The translations under genes and the position numbers were made by a program. Positions 1-6,417 of a DNA stretch of 12,181 nucleotides are shown piece after piece (the stretch's first letter is position 1; every line of letters starts with the position of its first letter). Origin of the DNA: Gemmatimonadota bacterium (GTDB taxonomy: Bacteria > Gemmatimonadota > Gemmatimonadetes > Longimicrobiales > Longimicrobiaceae); the NCBI GenBank assembly GCA_019348475.1, contig JAHWJJ010000077.1:1-12181 (forward strand), written 5' to 3'. The notes under the pieces are model-generated. The model was not told where the DNA came from. It searched no databases and worked only from the letters and a program-made list of their open reading frames with translations.

Positions 1-471
1 GGCCAGGAGCGCCGCCTGGTTGTACCCGCGCTCGCGCAGGCGGGCCTTGCTGGTGGGCACGGGGACCACGGTGCGCACCTCGTCGTCCACGTCGCGGGGC
101 CACGACATCTCGGCCATGCGCTGCGCCATGGGATCCGCGACGCCCTCCCAGCCGCGGTACTTGAGGGCGTGCACGATGGCCCTGGTCTCGCTCCCCATCA
201 GGAACGCGGAGCGGATGGCGCGCACGGCCTGCGGCCAGTCGCCGCAGGTGCGGCACTTGGGGCGCGGGTCCTCGTTGGCGGGCACGGGGCCCCAGCACCG
301 GTCGCAGCGCGGGTGCGGCAGCGTGCGGCACTTTACCCAGCACAGGCGGCAGACCAGGCGGTCCTTTTCCGTGGTGGGGATGGGGCGGTCGCAGCTCACG
401 CACACCGGGGCGAACACCAGGTCCATGGCGCCGTCGCCCAGGTCGCGGAACACGTCTCTCAGGTAGGGCAT
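1..471 (-). CDS. comF: ComF family phosphoribosyltransferase-like protein, 3' end outside window
   Basis: Only the first 157 residues are present; the gene continues past the left edge. The N-terminus holds a zinc-ribbon-like set of cysteines: C24/C27, C41/C44, C56/C59 and C73/C76. The phosphoribosyltransferase part then begins, with 'HALKYRG' near residue 102 and 'VPVPTSKARLRERGYNQ' near residue 136. This order is that of ComF/GntX proteins, which in naturally competent bacteria take part in DNA uptake or processing; elsewhere the role is uncertain. The PRPP-binding loop lies outside the window, so an intact catalytic site cannot be confirmed. The start is ATG at 471. No convincing ribosome binding site precedes it, but the reading begins just before the conserved 'LVFAPVCVSC' stretch, as is usual in the family. 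The family call is firm; the function in DNA uptake is inference, since no other competence gene is visible. Confidence 0.88.
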   Translation of the reverse strand, partial: MPYLRDVFRDLGDGAMDLVFAPVCVSCDRPIPTTEKDRLVCRLCWVKCRTLPHPRCDRCWGPVPANEDPRPKCRTCGDWPQAVRAIRSAFLMGSETRAIVHALKYRGWEGVADPMAQRMAEMSWPRDVDDEVRTVVPVPTSKARLRERGYNQAALLA

Positions 472-516
472 CGAAGGGCGATGGCAGATCGTCTGATGAA
501 GAGTTGGATTCACGCG

Positions 517-548
517 GGCGCAGGACACGCAAGCGGGAATCCTGCGCC
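517..548. repeat. Perfect 9-bp inverted repeat upstream of comF
   Basis: Arms GGCGCAGGA (517-525) and TCCTGCGCC (540-548) are perfect complements around a 14-base loop. It lies 46 bases upstream of the comF start codon, so it could be a leader hairpin or an operator. Nothing in the sequence decides between these, and it could also be incidental in such GC-rich DNA. Confidence 0.4.
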
Positions 549-667
549 GGTAAAATGCAACAAAGTGGGCAGCTTCCGAAAGCCCCCCACCCACCGTGGA
601 GCCCCGCACCCGCCGGCTGCCTCTGGCCGGGAACGGAGCTGGGCCTCGTGGCGAAGCTCCCACCGCG

Positions 668-942
668 AGCAAAGCTCTACGGCGTCGCGCTGCGCGCGGA
701 CCCCTCTTCCCCGGCCCCTCTCCCGCAAACTGCGCGAGGGGGGGGTGACGCGAGCGCACACCTCCCCGCGCAAACCTGCCATCGCGAGACACCTACCGTC
801 GGGATCGAGGAGCGCGACGCGGCTGGGGACCGGGTCCGAGCAGGCCCCCTCCGGGCCAGCACCACCGGCCCACCTCCAGCGAAACTGCCGGGGAGGTTGG
901 ACTGCCCTCGAGGTGCGGTTCCCGTGGCCAGGTTCCACCTCC
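668..942. repeat. Direct repeat, copy A (full length)
   Basis: This is the longest copy of a repeat that opens with AGCAAAGCTCTACGGCGTCG. It contains in order a C-rich/G-rich inverted segment (about 715-745, arms partly decayed), 'GACGCGAGCGCACACCTCC', 'ACCGTCGGGATCGAGGAG', 'GCTGGGGACCGGGTCCGAGC', and ends with 'GTGGCCAGGTTCCACCTCC'. Copy B follows directly, so the element is tandem. No open reading frame that looks real runs through it. Confidence 0.8.
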
Positions 943-1127
943 AGCAAAGCTCTACGGCGTCGCGCTGCGCGCGGACCCCTCTACCCGTCGGGAGCGAGGA
1001 GCCCGACGCGGCTGGGGACCGGGTCCGAGCAGGCCCCTCCGGGCCGGCACCGCGGGCCACCTGCCGAAACTGGCGGGGACGTTGGACTGCCCTCGAGCTG
1101 CGGTCCCCGTGGCCAGGTTCCACCTCC
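943..1127. repeat. Direct repeat, copy B (internal deletion)
   Basis: It begins with the same AGCAAAGCTCTACGGCGTCG and ends with the same 'GTGGCCAGGTTCCACCTCC' as copy A. It lacks about 90 bases between 'GCGGACCCCTCT' and 'CCGTCGGGA'. The missing block is the one containing the palindrome and 'GACGCGAGCGCACACCTCC', which are present in copies A and C. Confidence 0.8.
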
Positions 1128-1265
1128 AGCAATGCTCTACGGCGTCGCGCTGCGCGCGGACCCCTCTCCCCCGGCCCCTCTCCCGCAAACTGCGCGGGAG
1201 AGGGGTGACGCGAGCGCACACCTCCCCGCGCAAACCCGCCACCGCGAGGAAGCTACCGTCGGGAT
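1128..1265. repeat. Direct repeat, copy C (3'-truncated)
   Basis: It begins AGCAATGCTCTACGGCGTCG, one base different from copies A and B. It keeps the palindromic block and 'GACGCGAGCGCACACCTCC', then stops matching after 'CTACCGTCGGGAT', about 45 bases before the end of the FKBP gene. The second half of the unit (the 'GGGGACCGGGTCCGAGC' part) is missing. Confidence 0.78.
1175..1205. repeat. Perfect 12-bp-stem palindrome inside repeat copy C
   Basis: CCCCTCTCCCGC (1175-1186) and GCGGGAGAGGGG (1194-1205) pair perfectly around the 7-base loop AAACTGC. The equivalent block in copy A (715-745) has the same left arm and loop but a decayed right arm. It could act as a hairpin in either direction; there is no T-tract on either side to mark it as an intrinsic terminator. 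It resembles the REP-like palindromes common between bacterial genes. Confidence 0.7.
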
Positions 1266-1311
1266 TCCCGGTGCCCGGCGCCCGTCACCCGCAACCGGAG
1301 TTCTCCCCTCG

Positions 1312-1773
1312 TCAGCGAGCGGAGACCAGCTTGATGATGAACACCAGGGTGGAGTTGGGCGGCACCTGGCCCACCTGGCGGCTGCCGTACGCCTCCGCGG
1401 CCGGGATCACCAGCTGCCGCTGGCCTCCCGCGCGCATGCCGATGATCCCGCTCTCCCAGCCGCGGATCACCGCCCGCTCGCCCAGCACGAACTCCACCGG
1501 CGCGCTGGGCGGCGCCACGGCGTCGAACTGCGTGCCGTCCGGAAGGAACCCGGCAAAGTGCACCGCCACCCGGCTTCCGCGCCGCACCGACGGGCCCTCG
1601 CCCACCACCAGGTCGCGCACGTACACGCCGGTGCCCGTTCGCTCCATCGCCGCCAAATCCACCTGCAGCGCCGGCGCGAACGCGATGGATTCCGGCGCCA
1701 TGGCCCCGGAACTCGCCCCGGCCGCGCTGCATCCGGCGGCCAGCAGACAGACCAGGATCAGCAAGCGATGCAT
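1312..1773 (-). CDS. FKBP-type peptidyl-prolyl cis-trans isomerase, lipoprotein
   Basis: The product has 153 residues. It has a short hydrophobic signal with lipobox LAAG-C (C15), so it is probably lipid-anchored on the periplasmic side. A single FKBP domain fills residues 50-152. Visible landmarks are 'VHFAGFLPDGTQFDA' (72-85), 'VIRGWESGIIGMRAGGQR' (102-119), 'LVIPAAEAYG' (121-130) and 'VPPNSTLVFIIKLV' (137-150). The aromatic ligand-pocket residues F83, D84, W106, Y129 and F145 match the usual pattern, so it should be active as a prolyl isomerase folding exported proteins. The start is ATG at 1773, chosen because it places the lipobox correctly; the ribosome binding site is weak. The reading frame stays open far upstream into the next gene, but that extension has no signal peptide and is an artefact of GC content. 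Family assignment is firm; substrates are unknown. Confidence 0.92.
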   Translation of the reverse strand: MHRLLILVCLLAAGCSAAGASSGAMAPESIAFAPALQVDLAAMERTGTGVYVRDLVVGEGPSVRRGSRVAVHFAGFLPDGTQFDAVAPPSAPVEFVLGERAVIRGWESGIIGMRAGGQRQLVIPAAEAYGSRQVGQVPPNSTLVFIIKLVSAR

Positions 1774-1868
1774 GGTTCCCCGGGTGGATCGATTGGACAC
1801 GCCGGAGGCCTCACCGTACCCGGGGCGGCGGGAGCGGGTGAGGCACGGCTTGCGTGGATGGATGCGGT

Positions 1869-1898
1869 CCGGGGCGGGCCGGCGGCGGCCCGCCCCGG
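1869..1898 (-). terminator. Strong GC hairpin after the glycine-rich gene
   Basis: CCGGGGCGGGCC and GGCCCGCCCCGG form a perfect 12-bp stem around a 6-base loop, 15 bases downstream of the stop codon of the gene ending at 1914. No T-tract follows on the minus strand, so it is either a terminator without U-tract or an mRNA 3'-end stabiliser. Confidence 0.5.
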
Positions 1899-1913
1899 GG
1901 GCGGCGGCGTGCG

Positions 1914-2786
1914 TCAGGCGGTGCCGCCGCGCGTGGCGCTGCGCTCGTACCCGCGGCGCCCGAAGTCGCGCAGCGCGTCGTAGCTCCCCGTGCCGCGGCC
2001 GGAATAGCCGCCGCGCAGGTGCGGCTCCACGTCGTCGTAGGCGCGGCCGGCGTAGTCCGGATTGCGGCCGGCCACGTAGCCGAGCACGTACACCGTGCGC
2101 GCCTGGCTGTACGGCACGCCCGCGGACCGCATGGGATGCGTCTCGTAGTACGCGCGGCAGTCCTGCTCGTCCTCCTCGGCCAGCTCGCCGGCGGCGCCCA
2201 ACAGCTTTTTGCTCGCCCAGTAGCCGCCGGCCACCAGCGCCACGCCGGCCAGCACGCGCTTCCACTCGAAGGCGTGCCGCGCGAACTCGCGCACGCGCCC
2301 GAAGCGCTCCGAGCCCACGCTGCGCTCCAGGTCTACCTCCACCTCTTCGTACGTGCGGTCGGCGTAGGCGGGGTTGGAAGCCGCGGCGTGGCCGGCGGCG
2401 TAGCCGGTGCGCGCCTCGTCGTACGTCCGCGTGCCGGCGGCCGTCTCCGTTCCCACGTTGGTGTAGTGGCGGCGGTAGCTGGGCTCGTGCAGGTCGAAGT
2501 CGTCGCCCGCGCCCCCCGGCTCGCCCGTTCCGGCGCCCGAGCCGCCCAGGCCCGGCGATCCGTCGCCCAGCCCGCCCGCGCCGGCGCCGGTGGAGCCGCC
2601 GAGTCCGCCGGTCGATCCGCCGAGCCCGCCGGTCCCGCCGGTCCCGCCACCGTATCCGCCGGCATCGCCCCCGCTCGTTCCACCGGCCGATCCGCCGGTT
2701 CCGCCGCTGCCGGCGCCCGTCGATCCGCCGTATCCGCCCGTGGATCCGCCGGTGCTGGTTCCGTCGTTGGGATCGTTGAAGCTCAT
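1914..2786 (-). CDS. Glycine-rich protein with duplicated acidic/aromatic module, function unknown
   Basis: The product has 290 residues. Residues 1 to about 95 are low-complexity Gly/Ser/Thr. A first module of about 55 residues follows, with 'TYDEARTGYAAGHAAASNP', 'YADRTYEEVE' and then 'REFARHAFEWKR'. A hydrophobic glycine-containing stretch ('VLAGVALVAGGYWASKKLLG') could be a membrane segment. A second, diverged module ends the protein: 'PYSQARTVYVLGYVAGRNP', 'YAGRAYDDVEPHL' and 'LRDFGRRGYE'. The pattern (Y..AR.GY..G......A.R.YEEVE) recalls small stress-type bacterial proteins in which this module recurs; that is recollection, not a search result. The start is ATG at 2786, chosen for its excellent ribosome binding site AAAGGAGG 4 bases upstream. 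The SD-to-start string AAGGAGGCACCATG is identical to that of sufB. A terminator hairpin sits just upstream. No function is assigned. Confidence 0.82.
   Translation of the reverse strand: MSFNDPNDGTSTGGSTGGYGGSTGAGSGGTGGSAGGTSGGDAGGYGGGTGGTGGLGGSTGGLGGSTGAGAGGLGDGSPGLGGSGAGTGEPGGAGDDFDLHEPSYRRHYTNVGTETAAGTRTYDEARTGYAAGHAAASNPAYADRTYEEVEVDLERSVGSERFGRVREFARHAFEWKRVLAGVALVAGGYWASKKLLGAAGELAEEDEQDCRAYYETHPMRSAGVPYSQARTVYVLGYVAGRNPDYAGRAYDDVEPHLRGGYSGRGTGSYDALRDFGRRGYERSATRGGTA
2583..2760. repeat. Short tandem repeats encoding the Gly-rich segment
   Basis: Degenerate 9-18 base units built on 'GATCCGCCG'/'GGAGCCGCC'-like words (plus strand) recur through this stretch and encode GGSTGG/GGTGG-type peptide repeats in the minus-strand gene. 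Such arrays tend to change length by slippage, so this segment may vary between strains. Confidence 0.6.
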
Positions 2787-2808
2787 GGTGCCTCCTTTGC
2801 GCGAGGGG

Positions 2809-2833
2809 GAAGAAAAATCGGGCAAATCCCGAT
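2809..2833 (-). terminator. Intrinsic terminator of the small-protein/methyltransferase operon
   Basis: On the minus strand ATCGGG-ATTTG-CCCGAT forms a 6-bp stem with a 5-base loop, followed directly by TTTTTCTT. It begins 41 bases after the methyltransferase stop codon. It is the clearest stem plus T-tract in the window. The next gene's start codon is only 22 bases beyond the T-tract, so that gene's promoter must overlap this element, or its transcription depends on read-through. Confidence 0.78.
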
Positions 2834-2874
2834 GCAGTCTTCACGCCAGCAAAGGATTCGGACGGCAGGGTGGA

Positions 2875-3489
2875 TCACCCCAGCAGCCGACCGCCCCGGT
2901 AGACGCGCGCGCCATGGGCGCCGCCGTGCAGCACCAGCCGCGCGCCGCTGCCGCCGTAGGCGCGCATCAGGTCCAGCATCATCTCTTCTTCGCCGTGCCA
3001 GGGATAGGCGAACACGACGTCGAAGTCCTCCAGCGGGTGCCGCAGCTCCGGATACCCCGACTGCCCGTAGCCGATGGTGCCGATGCGGTTGTCGCCGGTG
3101 CGCGACTTCCACCGGTACCCCGCCGGCACGAAGCTCCCCGCCACGAACCGGGCGCGGGAGTCGAACCGCTCCGCCAGCCCTCGCGCCACGTCCACCAGCT
3201 GCGCGTCCAGCTCGATGCCGTACGCCTCGAACCCCAGCAGGTCCGCCATGATGGTGATGACGCCGGTGGCCGACCCCCACTCCAGAAAGCGCAGCCCGGG
3301 CGCGCGCAGCTTGAGCAGCGTCTGCAGCACGTGTTCGTAGTCCGCGGGGACGAACGGGTGCCAATCGTGCTGACGCACTTCCTCGTCGAAGCGCTGCCAC
3401 ACGTCCCATCCTTCTTCGCTGAGCGCGGCCAGCCGCGCGCGGAGGGCGGGGTCCAGGTCGTCGGAAAGCGCCGGGGCGCTCGCGCTCAT
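2875..3489 (-). CDS. Class I SAM-dependent methyltransferase-like protein, substrate unknown
   Basis: The product has 204 residues. A Rossmann-type SAM-binding core is visible: motif I 'FLEWGSATG' (68-76), an acidic residue ending the second strand in 'YGIELD' (E93), and a motif IV-like strand 'DFDVVFAYPWHGEEE' (155-169). The N-terminal 60 residues are polar and probably helical ('DLDPALRARLAALSEEGWDVW'). The motif I cysteine-free GSATG variant and the YPWH motif do not point to a known substrate class. The start is ATG at 3489, 25 bases after the stop of the small upstream gene, so the two genes are probably co-transcribed and end at the terminator at 2809-2833. The fold assignment is confident, the reaction is inferred from the fold only, and the substrate is not recognised. 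Confidence 0.78.
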   Translation of the reverse strand: MSASAPALSDDLDPALRARLAALSEEGWDVWQRFDEEVRQHDWHPFVPADYEHVLQTLLKLRAPGLRFLEWGSATGVITIMADLLGFEAYGIELDAQLVDVARGLAERFDSRARFVAGSFVPAGYRWKSRTGDNRIGTIGYGQSGYPELRHPLEDFDVVFAYPWHGEEEMMLDLMRAYGGSGARLVLHGGAHGARVYRGGRLLG

Positions 3490-3514
3490 CGGCGGCCCGC
3501 CGGCGCAGGCAGGG

Positions 3515-3700
3515 TCATTCGCGGCTCCCGTCGTCGTCGCCGGAGGGTTCCAGGTCCTCGTCACCCTGAAGGATCTCGCCCTCGCCGGCCGCGGCTTCCA
3601 GCTTCCGCTGCTCCTTCTTGGCGGCCTTCTCCTCCTTCTTCTTCTGCTTGTCGATCTCCTTCTGCCGCTTCTCGAAACCGTAGTTGGGCCTGCGTGCCAT
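3515..3700 (-). CDS. Small conserved Lys/Glu-rich protein, function unknown
   Basis: The product has 61 residues and no membrane segment or cysteine. The N-terminus reads 'MARRPNYGFEKRQKE' and is followed by a highly charged, probably helical or coiled lysine/glutamate run, then an acidic tail ('GDEDLEPSGDDDGSRE'). An N-terminus of this form is shared by small uncharacterised proteins in many bacteria (recollection). The start is ATG at 3700, chosen for GGAGG 4 bases upstream; a longer in-frame start at 3787 lacks such a site. It is probably first in an operon with the methyltransferase-like gene. No function is assigned. Confidence 0.78.
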   Translation of the reverse strand: MARRPNYGFEKRQKEIDKQKKKEEKAAKKEQRKLEAAAGEGEILQGDEDLEPSGDDDGSRE

Positions 3701-4185
3701 GCTTCCTCCGATTGTATCCGTGAATGCAAGCGATGGGGCGCGCCGGAGCGCCGCGCCGGTGAGTTCTGCACCTTTCAGTCCCAACATACGTCACGGGGGC
3801 GGCCAGGAATAGCACGGGCGTTCGAGGTCAGGCGCGGGCGCGGCGAGGTGCTGGAGGGATGGAGCGGAGGAATCGTCGATGCTGGGGTGGAGCTCGGCAC
3901 ACGGCCGCAGGGTCCCACGGTGTTGTCACCCAACCCCCACAAACCAGTCGTCCTGAGTCATCCCTCGCCCCGCGCACGCCTGGCTCGCCCTCGCGCCGCA
4001 GAACAAGATCTCCGGAGGACGGCTGCTCGGTTCGCGCACGAAAACCGCGCGCGCCTCTTTCGGAGAAGCAGGAAAGCAGAGGGCGGTTGCCTCAGGATGG
4101 GGGATGCGGGTTTTACCCAGGAGGAATCACCAGCTACAGCGGAGCACGCGCTCCACCGGGCCGGTGATCGTGCTGCGCGGCCTTG
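3701..4185. other. Spacer between sufU and the small-protein operon
   Basis: About 485 bases carry no supportable gene. It must hold the promoter of the minus-strand small gene. A TACAAT hexamer near the small gene's start lies too close to the ribosome binding site to be a normal -10 box, so it is not called. Minor dyads are present (GGCGCG/CGCGCC at 3734-3754; GGAGC/GCTCC at 4141-4154), without T-tracts. No terminator for the suf operon could be assigned with confidence. Confidence 0.6.
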
Positions 4186-4632
4186 CTACTCCGCCGCCAG
4201 CTTCTTCTCCGCTTCTTCCAGCGCGTCCCACCCCAGCATCGCGCACTTTACGCGGCGCGGCAGCCTGGAGACGCCGGAGAGGGCGCGCATGTCGCCGAGC
4301 GCCCTGTCGCGGGCGGCGGCCTTGTCCCCGTGCAGCATCTCGCGAAAACGCGCGGCCACGGCATGCACCTCGTTCCACGACTTGCCGACGGCGTGCTCGC
4401 TCATCATCGACGCCGCGGCCTGCGAGATGGCGCAGCCGTGGCCGCTGAAGCGGATGTCCTGGATTTTGCCCTCGCGCACCTGCACCTGCAGCAGGATGTC
4501 GTCGCCGCAGACGGGGTTGCGCATGGGCACCACCGCGTCCGGCTCCGGCAGCTCGCCGCGGAACTTGGAACTGCGGTAGTGCTTCAGGATCACCTCCTGG
4601 TACACCGTCTCCAGCGCGGACCGCTCCGTCAT
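4186..4632 (-). CDS. sufU: SufU, zinc-dependent sulfur acceptor for SufS
   Basis: The product has 148 residues, the usual SufU length. The three conserved cysteines are present in their family motifs: 'NPVCGD' (C42, with D44), 'GHGCAIS' (C67) and 'RVKCAMLGWDAL' (C130). Together with D44 they form the Zn site that lets SufU take persulfide from the SufS catalytic cysteine. The roughly 20-residue insertion before the third cysteine ('RALSGVSRLPRR') marks SufU rather than the IscU scaffold. The start is ATG at 4632, with GGAG 5 bases upstream. It follows the hicA stop codon by 11 bases, so it is probably translated from the same message as the toxin-antitoxin genes and sufS. It is the last gene of the suf run. 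Confidence 0.95.
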   Translation of the reverse strand: MTERSALETVYQEVILKHYRSSKFRGELPEPDAVVPMRNPVCGDDILLQVQVREGKIQDIRFSGHGCAISQAAASMMSEHAVGKSWNEVHAVAARFREMLHGDKAAARDRALGDMRALSGVSRLPRRVKCAMLGWDALEEAEKKLAAE

Positions 4633-4643
4633 CGCACTCCGAT

Positions 4644-4829
4644 TCAGGGCTGAGAAATACCGAGATCGCGGCAGATCTTACGCGCGAGAAAGTCTTCGAT
4701 CTCCGTGTGCCGCGGCACGGCGCTCCTTCTTCCATTCATGGGGTTGCCCCACCACGAATGATTACCGCCTTCGCGCACAAGGGTGCAGCCGTGCGCAGAG
4801 AGGTGGGCGAGGAGTACCCGCCGCTTCAC
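4644..4829 (-). CDS. hicA: HicA-family mRNA interferase toxin
   Basis: The product has 61 residues, typical of HicA. The double-stranded-RNA-binding-like fold is recognisable from 'MKRRVLLAHLSAHGC', 'REGGNHSWW' with the catalytic-type histidine H24, and the C-terminal 'VPRHTEIEDFLARKICRDL' (39-56). HicA toxins cleave mRNA and are held inactive by HicB. The start is GTG at 4829, which overlaps the hicB stop codon in a GTGA arrangement, so translation is coupled to the antitoxin. The gene lies inside the suf operon, 11 bases ahead of sufU. No residue expected for activity is missing. Activity itself is inference from the family. Confidence 0.9.
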   Translation of the reverse strand: MKRRVLLAHLSAHGCTLVREGGNHSWWGNPMNGRRSAVPRHTEIEDFLARKICRDLGISQP

Positions 4830-5041
4830 GCGGCCAAGCTCACATTGATCTTTTCGTATGGAGAGCCCTGGGCCGCTGCCAGTGCATCAGCACGGTTCAT
4901 CTCCAGCGCTTCCTCGAGAGCTGATTGCAGGTTTTCGATCAACTCCGCTCGCGTCCTGCCTTGCGAGTTGACGCCCGGCACCTCGGCAATCCATCCGATC
5001 CACCACTGGTCCCGCTGCTGAATGACTGCGGTGTAGTTCAT
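4826..5041 (-). CDS. hicB: HicB-family antitoxin, short form without a DNA-binding domain
   Basis: The product has 71 residues. It shows the HicB N-terminal domain: 'YTAVIQQRDQWWIGWIAEVPG' split as a first strand pair, then 'NSQGRTRAELIENLQSAL' and 'EEALEMNRADA'. It ends soon after this domain, with no helix-turn-helix or ribbon-helix-helix segment of the kind many HicB proteins use to repress their own promoter. The start is ATG at 5041, with AGGGGG 7 bases upstream; an in-frame start at 5068 would add nine residues of no family similarity. It lies 70 bases after sufS and overlaps hicA by 4 bases. The antitoxin precedes the toxin here, whereas hicA comes first in many loci. Confidence 0.88.
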   Translation of the reverse strand: MNYTAVIQQRDQWWIGWIAEVPGVNSQGRTRAELIENLQSALEEALEMNRADALAAAQGSPYEKINVSLAA

Positions 5042-5111
5042 CGCAAGCCCCCTGGTTGAATTCCGCATGGATCGTAATACGACATCGGTGCATTGGGAAG
5101 CGCACTCCCGT

Positions 5112-6377
5112 TCAATACCCGAACAGGCCGCGGGCCCTGTGCAGCGCGTCCACCAGCGCGTCTACCTCGGCGGAGGTGTTGTACAGGTAGAACGACGCGC
5201 GCGCGGTGCTGCCCACGCCCAGGCACTTCATCAGCGGCTGCGTGCAGTGGTGGCCGGCGCGGATGGCCACGCCCTCGTTGTCCAGGATGGTGGCCAGGTC
5301 GTGCGGGTGGATGTCGGCCAGCGTGAACGAGACGACGCCGGAGCGCTCCGACAGGTCGCGCGGGCCCAGCAGCTGGAGGTCAGGGATCTCGCGCAGGCGC
5401 TGCACGGCGTACGCAACCAGCGCGCGCTCGTGCGCCAGGATGGCGTCGCGCCCCAGCCCGCCCAGGTAGTCCGCCGCCGCGGCGAGCCCCACCGCGCCGG
5501 CCACGTTTGGCGTCCCCGCTTCGAACTTCGCGGGGATCGGCGCGTAGGTGGACGATTCCAGCTCCACCCACTCGATCATGTCGCCGCCGCCGTGGAAGGG
5601 GGCCATGGCCTCCAGCACGTCGCGGCGCCCCCACAGGCCCCCGATCCCCGTGGGTCCGCACATCTTGTGGCCGCTGAACGCGTAGAAGTCCGCGCCCAGC
5701 GAAGGGACGTCCACGGGCAGGTGCGGGGCGGACTGGGCGCCGTCCACCACCATCAGCGCCCCCGCGGCCTTTGCCTTCGCCGCGATCTCGCGGATGGGGT
5801 TCACCGTCCCCAGCGCGTTGGAGACGTGCGTCAGGGAGACGATCTTCGTCCGTTCCGTCAGCAGGTCGTCCAGCATCGACAGCTCCAGCCGCCCCTGGTC
5901 GTCGATCTCCAGGAAGCGGAGCCGCGCGCCCGTCCGCTGCGCCACCAGCTGCCAGGGGACCAGGTTCGAGTGATGCTCCAGCACGGAGAGCAGGATCTCG
6001 TCCCCGGGGCGCAGCCTGTTCATCCCCCACGCGTACGCCACCAGGTTCAGCGCCTCCGTGGCGCCGCGCGTCCAGACGAGCTCCGCGGTGTCGGTGATCC
6101 CCAGCAGCGCCGCCACCCGCTGGCGCGCCGCGTCGTAGGCGTCGGTGGCGCGGTTGCTGAGCTCGTGGATGCCGCGGTGGACGTTGGCGTTGTCGCGCTC
6201 GTAGTGGCGCACGATGGCGTCGATCACCTGCCGCGGCTTCTGCGTCGACGCCGCGTTGTCCAGGTAGACGATGGGCCTGCCGTTCACCGTCTCACGGAGG
6301 ATGGGAAAGTCCTCGCGGATGCGCTCCACGTCCAGCGGGGACGTGACAGGCGCCGCCGCAACGGCTCCAGCGGTCAT
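5112..6377 (-). CDS. sufS: SufS cysteine desulfurase (group II)
   Basis: The product has 421 residues, full length. It removes sulfur from cysteine as an enzyme-bound persulfide, using pyridoxal phosphate. Visible are the N-terminal 'YLDNAASTQKP' (38-48), the cofactor-ring region 'EHHSNLVPW' (H135), 'DGAQS' (D212), the Schiff-base lysine in 'SGHKMCGPTGIGG' (K238), the substrate loop 'RAGHHCTQP' with catalytic C378, and 'RASFYLYNT'. The RAGHHC context is that of SufS/CsdA rather than IscS. The start is ATG at 6377, with GAGAGG about 7 bases upstream. It lies 40 bases after the HEPN-like gene and 70 bases before hicB. The expected sulfur acceptor is SufU, encoded two genes further on; no sufE is visible. 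Confidence 0.97.
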   Translation of the reverse strand: MTAGAVAAAPVTSPLDVERIREDFPILRETVNGRPIVYLDNAASTQKPRQVIDAIVRHYERDNANVHRGIHELSNRATDAYDAARQRVAALLGITDTAELVWTRGATEALNLVAYAWGMNRLRPGDEILLSVLEHHSNLVPWQLVAQRTGARLRFLEIDDQGRLELSMLDDLLTERTKIVSLTHVSNALGTVNPIREIAAKAKAAGALMVVDGAQSAPHLPVDVPSLGADFYAFSGHKMCGPTGIGGLWGRRDVLEAMAPFHGGGDMIEWVELESSTYAPIPAKFEAGTPNVAGAVGLAAAADYLGGLGRDAILAHERALVAYAVQRLREIPDLQLLGPRDLSERSGVVSFTLADIHPHDLATILDNEGVAIRAGHHCTQPLMKCLGVGSTARASFYLYNTSAEVDALVDALHRARGLFGY

Positions 6378-6417
6378 ATTCTACCTCTCGAGCGGCTGTT
6401 TGTATGCCCAAGGCGGC

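Larger units (their letters stand above)
472..1311. other. Long non-coding spacer between comF and the FKBP gene
   Basis: About 840 bases carry no gene that can be supported. Long open frames exist on both strands, but they come from the high GC content, overlap one another and show no recognisable protein. The spacer holds an inverted repeat at 517-548, three imperfect direct repeats from 668 to about 1265, and a 12-bp-stem palindrome at 1175-1205. The FKBP gene ends at its right edge and comF starts at its left edge, so a comF promoter should lie within it; none could be assigned with confidence. Confidence 0.7.

Noticed and set aside
169..1983. Open frame of about 600 codons on the plus strand
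   Set aside because: It runs through comF, the repeat region and the FKBP gene, all better explained on the minus strand; it has no recognisable domain and arises from high GC content.
1774..2844. N-terminal extension of the FKBP gene giving a 510-residue protein
   Set aside because: The extension is arginine-rich shadow of the glycine-rich gene in another frame; the internal ATG at 1773 has a proper lipoprotein signal.
3682..3700. TACAAT near the small gene as a -10 box
   Set aside because: It lies only three or four bases before the ribosome binding site, so a transcript starting from it would lack a usable leader.
4107..4122. GGGTTTTACCC dyad as terminator or operator
   Set aside because: A four-base arm with a 3-base loop is too short and has no supporting context.
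4141..4154. GGAGC/GCTCC hairpin after sufU as operon terminator
   Set aside because: A 5-bp stem without T-tract is expected often in DNA of this composition.
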